Source of the DNA: Flavobacteriaceae bacterium
Lineage (GTDB): Bacteria > Bacteroidota > Bacteroidia > Flavobacteriales > Flavobacteriaceae
Reading direction: 5' to 3'
Assembly: GCA_013042715.1 (NCBI GenBank)
Contig: JABDPN010000197.1
Coordinates: 1-34,110, forward strand
Length of the DNA: 34,110 nt
Both the position numbers and the translations under genes were made by a program. The number at the start of each line of letters is the position of its first letter. The first letter of the stretch is position 1. Positions 17,357 to 24,464 of this stretch are shown piece by piece. A model generated the notes under the pieces. It was not told the DNA's origin. It searched no databases and saw only the letters and a program-made list of their open reading frames with translations.

Positions 17357-17899
17357 TTGGGTTTAAAACAACTCATACAAAAATGCCAAAAGAATGACAC
17401 TAAAGCACAAAGCGAACTTTACAAGCTCTATTCGAGTAAACTATTTGCAATTTGCTTAAAGTATTCTAGGAATCATGCAGAAGCTCAAGATAATCTGCAC
17501 GATGCGTTTATGAGTATTTTTAATAAAATCCATCAATTTAAACACAGAGGGTCTTTTGAAGGTTGGTTAAAACGAATTGTTATAAACACTGCATTACAGC
17601 GATATAGAAAAAAAGGTGTTTTAGAAATAGTAAACGAGGAATTAATAGAAGATGTTAATGTTGTAATTGAAAATGATGAGGTAAATATTGATTTCCTTCT
17701 TAAGTGTATACAAGAATTACCCGATAGATATAGACTGGTTTTTAATCTATATGTCTTGGATGGTTATTCTCATAAAGAAGTAGCAGAAATGCTAAAAATC
17801 ACAACAGGAACTACAAAATCCAACCTTGCCAGAGCAAGAATGATTTTAAGAGATAAAATAGAAAAGTATAAAGCAAATTTAAACTCACAATCGTTATAA
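17357..17899 (+). CDS. ECF-type RNA polymerase sigma factor (TTG start)
   Basis: A 180-residue sigma-70 family ECF factor. Sigma region 2 covers about residues 15-85 (including YSRNHAEAQDNLHDAFM and FEGWLKRIVIN) and region 4 about 115-170 (LPDRYRLVFNLYVLDGYSHKEVAEML, a helix-turn-helix). Neither region 1.1 nor 3 is present. No in-frame ATG exists near the N-terminus, so a TTG at 17357 is taken as the start, giving the usual GLKQLIQKCQKND opening. Its stop overlaps the next gene by one base (TAATG); that gene encodes a membrane-spanning protein with a cytoplasmic head and is the likely partner or inhibitor. Target genes are unknown. Confidence 0.92.
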   Translation: MGLKQLIQKCQKNDTKAQSELYKLYSSKLFAICLKYSRNHAEAQDNLHDAFMSIFNKIHQFKHRGSFEGWLKRIVINTALQRYRKKGVLEIVNEELIEDVNVVIENDEVNIDFLLKCIQELPDRYRLVFNLYVLDGYSHKEVAEMLKITTGTTKSNLARARMILRDKIEKYKANLNSQSL

Positions 17900-19368
17900 T
17901 GAGTGATAAAAAACAAATAGATAGATTATTTCAAGAGAAGCTAAAAGATCTTGAAATTACTCCAGACCAATTGGTTTGGAAATCTATTCAGGCTGATCTA
18001 AACAAAAAGAAAAAAGACAGAAAAGTAATTCCATTATGGTTTAAACTCTCTGGAATTGCTACAAGTATTATACTTTTAATTGCCATAGGCTCTTATTTCA
18101 ATAAAGATTCTGAACCAACTTTAAAAGAAACTTTAGTTGATTCTCCTATCGGAGAAGAAAACAACAATACTAATTTAGAGTTAGAGAATAAAACACCAAA
18201 AACAAACCAAAAAAACTTTGAAAGTGTTGATAAAAACTTAACTCCAAAACCTAATCAACATACAAACCTTACAGGCCAAAACAAAAAAGATAATATTGTT
18301 AGTAATACTACAAATACAGAAATCTCAAAATCCACTAAAAATCTCAATAAATTAAGCAAAAACTCTGTCAATCAAGAAATTGTAAACACTAAAAATCAAA
18401 ACATTCCACAATTAAAAAAAGAAAAGAATATTCAATTTGAGTATAAGACAAATGAATTCTTAGAAAGCAACAAAATAAATTCTGAAAAGGCACTAGTAAA
18501 TAATAATACTAAAACTGAAATAGACACTTCAATTGAGAATAAAAAAACAAATAAAGAACAATTAATTGAAGAAACTGAAAATGCAATTACTGAAGTAATT
18601 GCTTCAAATGAAGAAAAAGAAGATATAAAAATTGAAGAAGAAGCTATAAAACGCTGGAGCATAAACCCAAATGTTGCTCCTGTTTATTTTAGTTCCATTG
18701 GAGATGGTTCTTCTATTCATTCTCAATTTAACAATAATGCTAAAACAGGAAAAATAAACATGAGTTATGGTATAAGTGCTAGTTATGCTCTAACTGATAA
18801 AATTAGTGTTAGAACTGGATTAAACTTGGTTAATTTAGGTTATAGTACTAACGATGTGGCTGTTTTAAGCAGAACAGTTTCTTCTGGTTCTTTAAATCAA
18901 AATTTATACAAAAACATTGATTTTAATAATACGTCCAGATCAATGACAATTCTAAATATAAATCAACCTTTTTCTGAAGATTTACCATCGACGCTTCCAA
19001 ATAAAATTAAAGGAGAATTAGATCAAGAACTTGGATATATAGAAGTCCCAATAGAAGTTGAATACAAACTTATGGATAATAAATTTGGCATGAGTTTTAT
19101 TGGTGGTTTTAGTACACTTTTTTTAAATAATAACGAAATCTATGCTATAAATAATGGTGAGAAAACACTTATTGGAGAGGCTACTAATGTTAATAACACG
19201 AGTTTTAGTGCAAATTTGGGATTAGGTCTTAATTACAATTTAACCAAAAGTATTAATCTTAATATAGAGCCAACATTTAAGTATCAATTAAATACATTCG
19301 AAAATACATCTGGAGACTTCAAACCTTATTTTATAGGTTTGTATTCTGGAATAAAATATAAGTTTTAG
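17899..19368 (+). CDS. Membrane-anchored protein with cytoplasmic anti-sigma-like head, long linker and C-terminal outer-membrane barrel
   Basis: The 489-residue protein has three parts. Residues 1-45 form a charged cytoplasmic head with a DQLVWKSIQADL motif seen in proteins following ECF sigma genes in Bacteroidota. A single membrane helix follows (about 46-66). A low-complexity linker rich in Asn, Lys, Thr and Glu runs about 67-250. The rest (251-489) shows alternating beta strands and ends in a terminal Phe (GIKYKF), as in outer-membrane beta-barrels of the PorT/OMP_b-brl type. If both ends insert in their membranes, one chain would run from cytoplasm to outer membrane. Translational coupling to the sigma gene supports a regulatory role; family assignment is by pattern only. 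A barrel-like domain lying free in the periplasm is an alternative. Confidence 0.75.
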   Translation: MSDKKQIDRLFQEKLKDLEITPDQLVWKSIQADLNKKKKDRKVIPLWFKLSGIATSIILLIAIGSYFNKDSEPTLKETLVDSPIGEENNNTNLELENKTPKTNQKNFESVDKNLTPKPNQHTNLTGQNKKDNIVSNTTNTEISKSTKNLNKLSKNSVNQEIVNTKNQNIPQLKKEKNIQFEYKTNEFLESNKINSEKALVNNNTKTEIDTSIENKKTNKEQLIEETENAITEVIASNEEKEDIKIEEEAIKRWSINPNVAPVYFSSIGDGSSIHSQFNNNAKTGKINMSYGISASYALTDKISVRTGLNLVNLGYSTNDVAVLSRTVSSGSLNQNLYKNIDFNNTSRSMTILNINQPFSEDLPSTLPNKIKGELDQELGYIEVPIEVEYKLMDNKFGMSFIGGFSTLFLNNNEIYAINNGEKTLIGEATNVNNTSFSANLGLGLNYNLTKSINLNIEPTFKYQLNTFENTSGDFKPYFIGLYSGIKYKF

Positions 19369-19428
19369 TTAGTTAGTTTAGCTATTGATTTTCTATACTG
19401 TGCAAACAATAGCTACTATGTTAGGTAG

Positions 19429-19456
19429 AAGCCGCTCAACTTGAGTGGCTTTTATT
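19429..19456 (+). terminator. Intrinsic terminator of the sigma/barrel operon
   Basis: AAGCCGCTCA, loop ACT, TGAGTGGCTT (one G-T pair) followed by TTATTTTT. It overlaps the last codons of the converging plsC gene. A further 9-bp inverted repeat (TAGCTATTG 19379-19387 with CAATAGCTA 19407-19415) lies just before it. Confidence 0.8.
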
Positions 19457-20195
19457 TTTGCTCTAATTGCGTTAAAGTTGAATGTATAACACCAAACGCT
19501 TTTTCTTTTATATCTTTTGTGTCTTTTGTGTTTAATCCAGAAGTTTCTATTTTCTCATGAGGAATCACTCGTAAGATTCCTGGGCTTCCACTAAAAAAAG
19601 TATACGAAAAATGCTTTTTATTATCTGGAAAAGTTAAAGGTATAATTGGGATTTGATGATTTATAGCTAATCTAAATGCACCATCTTTAAAAGGTGCTAA
19701 AACCACATGTTCTTCTGGAACTAAACCTTCTGGGAAAATACAGACACTCAATCCAGAATCTAGCTTCTTCTTTGCACTTAAATAGACCTGTTTTCTGCTG
19801 TTAGAATCACTTCTATCAACTATAATACATGTTTTCTTGTAGAAGAAACCAAACAAGGGAATTTTAGTCAATTCTTTTTTTCCAACAAATACAAAAGGAT
19901 TATGCTTTACAGTAACTAGCATAAGCATAACATCTATCATCGAAACATGGTTTGCTATAAACATATAGCTTTTCCCTTTTTCTAATTCTAAATTGCCTTT
20001 AACTTTCCATCCAAAACCCATTCCTAATAAAATAAACTTAGACCAAATTCTAGCCAATTTAAAAAAGAAAGGATACCATTTTTCGTTTGAAATTGAAATG
20101 ATTAAAAATGGCATTAAAACCAATATTGGGATTAATACAAGTATGTAAAACCAAAGTCTGTATATAAGCCAAAACGGATATACTAAAAATTTCAT
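19452..20195 (-). CDS. plsC: 1-acyl-sn-glycerol-3-phosphate acyltransferase
   Basis: This 247-residue inner-membrane protein has a hydrophobic N-terminus (about 8-36), then the acyltransferase motif H83-VSMI-D88 (HxxxxD, in NHVSMID) and FPEG at 154-157, which binds the glycerol phosphate. It adds the second acyl chain to lysophosphatidic acid to form phosphatidic acid, the branch point of phospholipid synthesis. Expressed divergently from trpS; its -7 element lies only 7 nt before the ATG. Related Bacteroidota proteins acylate other lipids, so the exact substrate is inferred. Confidence 0.9.
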   Translation of the reverse strand: MKFLVYPFWLIYRLWFYILVLIPILVLMPFLIISISNEKWYPFFFKLARIWSKFILLGMGFGWKVKGNLELEKGKSYMFIANHVSMIDVMLMLVTVKHNPFVFVGKKELTKIPLFGFFYKKTCIIVDRSDSNSRKQVYLSAKKKLDSGLSVCIFPEGLVPEEHVVLAPFKDGAFRLAINHQIPIIPLTFPDNKKHFSYTFFSGSPGILRVIPHEKIETSGLNTKDTKDIKEKAFGVIHSTLTQLEQK

Positions 20196-20202
20196 GATTT
20201 GC

Positions 20203-20236
20203 CAAAACTACTAAATTAATTGAGCTATTGTATCAA
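20203..20236 (-). promoter_or_regulatory. plsC promoter, interleaved with the trpS promoter
   Basis: On the minus strand: TTG (complement of 20234-20236), 23-nt spacer, TAGTTTTG (complement of 20203-20210), an exact -7 match. Only 7 nt separate the -7 box from the plsC ATG. Confidence 0.6.
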
Positions 20237-20250
20237 AAAAATTACCTTTG
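20220..20250 (+). promoter_or_regulatory. trpS promoter
   Basis: TTG (20220-20222), 20-nt spacer, TACCTTTG (20243-20250), an exact Bacteroidota consensus match. It overlaps the divergent plsC promoter by 17 bp. The leader to the ATG at 20300 is about 45 nt. Confidence 0.75.
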
Positions 20251-20299
20251 CGCTTTATATTTATAATTTAAATACAATTCCTCTTTAATAAGTAGATCT

Positions 20300-21268
20300 A
20301 TGGCAAGAGTTTTAACAGGAGTACAAAGTACAGGAACACCACATTTAGGTAATCTATTAGGTGCAATAATTCCTGCAATAGAAATGAGTAACGACCCAAA
20401 TAATGAGTCTTTTCTATTTATTGCAGATATGCATTCGCTTACACAAATAAAGGATGCTGAATTATTAAGACAAAACACCTACTCAACTGCTGCAACGTGG
20501 TTAGCTTTTGGGCTTGATATTGAGAAAACTGTTTTTTACAGACAAAGTGATGTTCCTCAAGTTGCAGAACTGTCTTGGTATTTAAGCTGTTTCTTTCCAT
20601 ATCAACGCTTAACACTTGCACATAGTTTTAAAGATAAAGCAGATAGATTAGAAGATGTAAACGCAGGATTATTTTCTTATCCAATGCTAATGGCTGCAGA
20701 TATCTTGTTATACGATGCTAATATTGTTCCTGTTGGAAAAGACCAATTACAACATCTAGAAATTACTCGTGATGTTGCTAATAGGTTTAACCATCAAATG
20801 GGAGACACCTTGGTGCCGCCAGAAGCCAAAATCCAAGAAGGAACCATGTATGTTCCAGGAACAGATGGTGGCAAAATGAGTAAAAGTCAAAATAATATTA
20901 TTAATCTGTTTTTACCAGATAAGCAATTACGAAAGCAAATCATGAAAATTAAAACAGATAGTACGCCTTTAGAAGATTCAAAAGATTGGAATACATGTAA
21001 TTTGTTTGCGCTTTACAGATTGGTTGCAAATGATACTCAAATAGTAGGAATGAAAGCGAATTACGAAAAAGGTGGCTATGGTTATGGACATGCAAAACAA
21101 GCCTTTTATGAGCTACTAACTGAGAAATACGCTACAGAAAGAGTACGTTACAATTACTACATAAATAATCTAGAAGAAATAGATAAAGCTTTAGCAATTG
21201 GTGCTGAAAAAGCATCTAAAGTAGCCAATGACGTTTTAAAACGTGTTAGAGAAAAATCTGGTTACTAA
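20300..21268 (+). CDS. trpS: Tryptophan--tRNA ligase
   Basis: A 322-residue class Ic aminoacyl-tRNA synthetase that charges tRNA-Trp in the cytoplasm. The HIGH-type motif is PHLGN (H15) after GVQSTGT, and the KMSKS loop is K192-M-S-K-S196, preceded by a GTDGG segment typical of bacterial TrpRS. Length fits the family (about 320-340). ATG at 20300 gives the usual ARVLTGVQSTG start. No tryptophan-rich leader or T-box was seen in the leader. No strong terminator follows; a 45-codon membrane protein gene begins 43 nt after the stop and may be co-transcribed. Confidence 0.96.
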   Translation: MARVLTGVQSTGTPHLGNLLGAIIPAIEMSNDPNNESFLFIADMHSLTQIKDAELLRQNTYSTAATWLAFGLDIEKTVFYRQSDVPQVAELSWYLSCFFPYQRLTLAHSFKDKADRLEDVNAGLFSYPMLMAADILLYDANIVPVGKDQLQHLEITRDVANRFNHQMGDTLVPPEAKIQEGTMYVPGTDGGKMSKSQNNIINLFLPDKQLRKQIMKIKTDSTPLEDSKDWNTCNLFALYRLVANDTQIVGMKANYEKGGYGYGHAKQAFYELLTEKYATERVRYNYYINNLEEIDKALAIGAEKASKVANDVLKRVREKSGY

Positions 21269-21310
21269 TGAATTAAAAGCTTTTTAATCCAGTTTTAAAT
21301 TATTGTTGCG

Positions 21311-21448
21311 ATGATTTTTTTAATAATGTCTCGCATAATATCTGATGATGATTTTGACTGGCTTGCGATTATTGCTCTAGTAGTTTTATTACTCTCTATT
21401 GGAAGTATTATTTATATTTTAAAGAAGCCTGATAATAAACTATTCTAA
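21311..21448 (+). CDS. Small single-pass membrane protein (45 residues)
   Basis: An ATG at 21311 opens a 45-codon frame ending in TAA at 21446-21448. The product has an acidic stretch (SDDDFDW, residues 11-17), one strong membrane helix (LAIIALVVLLLSIGSIIYIL, 18-37) and a basic end (KKPDNKLF). A second start at codon 6 would give 40 residues (MSRIISDDD). The charge layout, with basic residues following the helix, suggests the C-terminus is cytoplasmic. It sits between trpS and the converging dprA gene, 4 nt from the latter's stop. The clear helix with flanking charges argues for a real gene; function unknown. Confidence 0.6.
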   Translation: MIFLIMSRIISDDDFDWLAIIALVVLLLSIGSIIYILKKPDNKLF

Positions 21449-21452
21449 TTCT

Positions 21453-22553
21453 TTAAATAACCTCAAACTGTTTTCCTGGAAGTGGTCTAACCACACCTTT
21501 TAGTTCCATGTTCAGTAAAAGTGAAGCGACTTTAAAAGTTGGCATTTGGCAACGTAAGGCAATAACATCTAATAATTCTTTACCATTAGCTTTAAGAAAA
21601 TTGTAAACTACCTTTTCATCAGATTCTAATTCAACAAATAACTGCTTCTGAACTGGCTTCTCTATGGTTTCTAATTGCCAATTTAAAATATAAGGCACGT
21701 CTTCAGGTTGTGATAACACATGTGCTTGTTGTCTTTTTATTAAATTATTGCAACCTACACTTTGAGAGTCTGTAGTTCGTCCTGGAACTGCAAAAACCTC
21801 TCTGTTATAAGAGTTTGCAATATCTGCAGTAACTAAACTTCCTCCTTTTTCAGCAGATTCTATTACAATTGTTGCTTCGCTTAGTCCTGCAATTATCCTA
21901 TTTCGTTTTAAAAAATTCTTTCTATCAAAATCTGACGTACTCCAAAAATCTGTAAAGAAACCTCCATGTTTTTCAACATTAGCCATATATTTTTTATGCA
22001 CCTTAGGATACACTTGATTTAAACCATGTGCTAAACAGCCAATAGTTTGTAAATTGTTTTTTATGGCTGCTTTTTGTGCAGTAATATCTGTTCCATAAGC
22101 AAACCCTGAGACAATAATTGGGTTGTAAGGTGCTAATTGTTCTACTAAGCGTTTACAAAATGCAATACCATGGGTGGTTATTTTACGTGTGCCAACAATA
22201 CTAATTACATGTCGATTCTGAAGGTTTATATTTCCAGACTGAAACAATAAAATTGGACCATCTATACAATGCTTTAAACGCTCTGGATAAGAAGTATCTG
22301 TAAAATAGTGATAATTAATCTGGTTATCTTTTATAAATCTTATTTCAGCTTCAGCTTCCTTAAGGTGTCTTTCGCTTTTAATATCGCTTAAAACCGTTGT
22401 TCCAATACCATCAATTTTAAGTAAGTTATTTTTCTTTTCCTTTAAAACAGCTTCAGCAGAACCACAATGATGAATTAGTTTTTTAGCAGTAATGTCTCCA
22501 ATTTTAGAGATATTTTGCAGCGCTAAAACATATATTAATTCCTGTTCTGTCAT
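21453..22553 (-). CDS. dprA: DNA-processing protein DprA (Smf)
   Basis: A 366-residue DprA. The N-terminal part (about 1-85) has helix-hairpin-helix-like segments (ISKIGDITAKKLI, LKIDGIGTTVLSDI). The Rossmann-like DprA domain carries IVGTRKITTHG, SGFAYGTD in place of the common SGxAxGID, and FLKRNRIIAGLSEATIVIES with KGGSLVTA. A winged-helix tail ends the protein (about 305-366). DprA binds incoming single-stranded DNA and loads RecA during natural transformation. Start choice: an ORF extends to a TTG at 22580, but the ATG at 22553 gives the standard MTEQELIYVLALQ opening, and a -7-like TACTTTCTTG (complement of 22578-22587) covers the TTG. Other competence genes are not in the window. Confidence 0.93.
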   Translation of the reverse strand: MTEQELIYVLALQNISKIGDITAKKLIHHCGSAEAVLKEKKNNLLKIDGIGTTVLSDIKSERHLKEAEAEIRFIKDNQINYHYFTDTSYPERLKHCIDGPILLFQSGNINLQNRHVISIVGTRKITTHGIAFCKRLVEQLAPYNPIIVSGFAYGTDITAQKAAIKNNLQTIGCLAHGLNQVYPKVHKKYMANVEKHGGFFTDFWSTSDFDRKNFLKRNRIIAGLSEATIVIESAEKGGSLVTADIANSYNREVFAVPGRTTDSQSVGCNNLIKRQQAHVLSQPEDVPYILNWQLETIEKPVQKQLFVELESDEKVVYNFLKANGKELLDVIALRCQMPTFKVASLLLNMELKGVVRPLPGKQFEVI

Positions 22554-22643
22554 TGTAATATGTTGTTTTTTTAAGTACAAGAAAGTAAAAAAAATATTGT
22601 TAATAAATAGTTGTGCTTAATTTTTTATGGATCGAAAAATTTT

Positions 22644-22651
22644 TAACTTTG
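22644..22651 (+). promoter_or_regulatory. -7 element just upstream of the HU/SPOR gene
   Basis: TAACTTTG is an exact TAnnTTTG match ending 5 nt before the ATG at 22657. No TTG is found at the normal -33 distance. Its position inside the longer possible frame (from 22627) argues that the longer start is not used. Confidence 0.5.
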
Positions 22652-22656
22652 TTTTT

Positions 22657-23601
22657 ATGCAATTTGAAAGATATATAAGCGATTTACTGTACAGATACGA
22701 ATGTGTTATCATTTCTGATTTTGGAGCATTTTTAACTCAAAATGTTTCAGCACAAATCCATGAAAGTACTAATGCATTTTATCCTCCTAAAAAAGCTTTA
22801 TCTTTTAATGAGCAATTACAAAGTAACGATGGCTTATTAGCAAATTATATTGCCAGTGTGGAGAAAATTCCTTTTGAAGCTGCTGTTAGTAAGATTGCTA
22901 AAAAAGTAACAGCTTTAAAATCGTACTTATCTGAAGGTGAAACACTTACTTTTAAAAATATTGGTGATTTGTCTCAAAGTAAAGAAGGTAAAATTATTTT
23001 TGAACCATCTTATCATCTCAATTATTTAACTGAAGCATTTGGCTTAAGTCAATTTGTTTCTCCTTCAATTTCTAGAGAAGTTTACAAAAAAGAAGTTGAA
23101 GAACTAGAAAAAGTTATACCAATTGCTATAAGGCCTAAGCAAAAAAAATCTAATAATTTCTTTAAATATGCTTCTATTGCAGTTTTAGCTTTAACACTTG
23201 GTGGATTTATTTCATCTAATTACTACTTAGATAAAATTGAAGCGCATAACCAACAGGCTGAAGCGCAAGCACAAGAGCAGCTTAATAACAAATTACAAGA
23301 AGCAACTTTTGTAATTACTAATCCATTACCTTCAGTTACTTTAAATGTCACAAAACAAAGTGGAAATTATCACATTGTTGGAGGTGCTTTTAGATTTCCT
23401 GAAAATTGTGACAAAATGCTAAAGGAACTACAAGATTTAGGTTACCCAAATGCTTACAAAATTGGAACTAATAAATATGGTTTACACCAAGTAGCTTATG
23501 GTGGTTTTGAAACACGACAAGAAGCACAACGTGAACTTTTCAAGATTAAAAGAACGCATAACAAAGACGCTTGGTTATTGATTCAGGAACTAAAAAAATA
23601 G
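22657..23601 (+). CDS. HU-CCDC81-like and SPOR domain membrane protein
   Basis: Taken as 314 residues from the ATG at 22657. Residues 1-135 resemble the HU-type/CCDC81-like tandem domains of Bacteroidota (ISDLLYRYECVIISDFGAFLTQ, then TFKNIGDLSQSKEGKIIFEPS). A membrane helix lies at about 168-190 (FKYASIAVLALTLGGFISS). A short helical stretch rich in Gln/Ala/Glu follows, and a C-terminal SPOR domain (about 237-312, GNYHIVGGAFRF) faces the periplasm. SPOR domains bind denuded glycan strands at division sites; HU-like domains usually bind DNA, so the protein may link chromosome or cytoplasmic partners to septal peptidoglycan. That link is inference. An earlier in-frame ATG at 22627 would add ten hydrophobic residues but predates the -7 element. 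Confidence 0.8.
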   Translation: MQFERYISDLLYRYECVIISDFGAFLTQNVSAQIHESTNAFYPPKKALSFNEQLQSNDGLLANYIASVEKIPFEAAVSKIAKKVTALKSYLSEGETLTFKNIGDLSQSKEGKIIFEPSYHLNYLTEAFGLSQFVSPSISREVYKKEVEELEKVIPIAIRPKQKKSNNFFKYASIAVLALTLGGFISSNYYLDKIEAHNQQAEAQAQEQLNNKLQEATFVITNPLPSVTLNVTKQSGNYHIVGGAFRFPENCDKMLKELQDLGYPNAYKIGTNKYGLHQVAYGGFETRQEAQRELFKIKRTHNKDAWLLIQELKK

Positions 23602-23664
23602 TTTTTTCTTTCTTAAAAAAAAGCAAAAGTCCATAATCCTCATTCTAAAAACCTAAATTCCCAT

Positions 23665-23672
23665 TACCTTTG
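23665..23672 (+). promoter_or_regulatory. -7 element of the thioesterase gene
   Basis: TACCTTTG, an exact consensus match, 20 nt before the ATG at 23693. No TTG at the usual -33 distance; the upstream region is T-rich and AT-rich. Confidence 0.55.
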
Positions 23673-23692
23673 CACTTCAAAATAAAAAAGGT

Positions 23693-24202
23693 ATGGAAGC
23701 AAAACACCCAAAAGATTCTTTAACGGTTTTAACAGATATTGTATTACCTAGTGAAACCAATCCATTAAACAATTTGTTTGGTGGCGAATTGTTAGCACGT
23801 ATGGATCGCGCAGCAGGTATTGCAGCTAGACGTCATTCCAGACGTATCGTTGTAACAGCCTCTGTAAACCATGTGGCTTTTAATAGAGCTATTCCTTTAG
23901 GTAGTGTTGTAACTGTTGAAGCTAAAGTCTCCAGAGCTTTTAAAACTTCTATGGAAATATATCTGGACGTTTGGATAGACGATCGTGAATCTGGAGATCG
24001 CTTAAAGGCAAATGAAGCTATTTATACCTTTGTTGCTGTAGACGATGCTAATCATCCTGTAAAAGTACCAGGAATTATACCTGAAACCGAATTAGAAAAA
24101 ATACGTTTTGATGGTGCTTTAAGACGTAAACAATTAAGTTTGGTTCTTGCAGGAAAAATGAAACCTCACGATGCAACAGAGTTAAAAGCACTTTTTATTT
24201 AA
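23693..24202 (+). CDS. Acyl-CoA thioesterase, hotdog fold (YciA/BACH type)
   Basis: A 169-residue cytoplasmic hotdog-fold protein. The segment ETNPLNNLFGGELLARMDRAAGIAA matches the family's active-site helix region, where the conserved Asn and Asp (in MDRAA) contribute to hydrolysis, followed by VTASVNHVAFNRAIPLG. Members hydrolyse acyl-CoA thioesters to free acid and CoA, usually as hexamers, and may regulate CoA pools. Chain-length preference cannot be read from sequence. It has its own -7 element and is followed 49 nt later by a tiny lipoprotein gene. No partner enzyme nearby. Confidence 0.9.
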   Translation: MEAKHPKDSLTVLTDIVLPSETNPLNNLFGGELLARMDRAAGIAARRHSRRIVVTASVNHVAFNRAIPLGSVVTVEAKVSRAFKTSMEIYLDVWIDDRESGDRLKANEAIYTFVAVDDANHPVKVPGIIPETELEKIRFDGALRRKQLSLVLAGKMKPHDATELKALFI

Positions 24203-24251
24203 TAATTAAACCTTTTAAAATAATTAATGTCTTATAGTAAAAACCAATACT

Positions 24252-24464
24252 ATGAGACATTTTATTTTTATACTAGGCTTTATATTTACGTTATCTCTTA
24301 CCTCATGCGCAACACGAGTTGCTGTAACAGCACCACATACAACTGTTGTTAAAGTTGCGCCTAAACATCACAAAATTGTTGTAGTAAAAGGAAAACGTTA
24401 TTACTTCTGGAATGGTAAACACTACAAGAAAACAAGACGAGGTTATGTAGTCGTAAAGGTGTAA
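24252..24464 (+). CDS. Tiny basic lipoprotein (70 residues), DUF6515-like pattern
   Basis: A lipobox SLTSC (C19) ends the signal peptide. The mature 52 residues are strongly basic, with a Val-rich stretch and the motif YYFWNGKHYKKTRRGYVVVKV, split here only by description: aromatic-Gly-Lys-Tyr repeats that resemble the YYxxGxxYY pattern of small Bacteroidota envelope proteins such as DUF6515. Function unknown; high basicity suggests contact with anionic cell-wall or lipopolysaccharide groups (inference). The stop lies directly against the stop of the converging EnvC-like gene, with no spacer for an intrinsic terminator. Confidence 0.7.
   Translation: MRHFIFILGFIFTLSLTSCATRVAVTAPHTTVVKVAPKHHKIVVVKGKRYYFWNGKHYKKTRRGYVVVKV

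Noticed and set aside
21269-21300. AT-rich near-palindrome after trpS (ATTAAAAGCTTTTTAAT)
   Set aside because: Short, AT-only stem without a stable GC core; not a convincing terminator.
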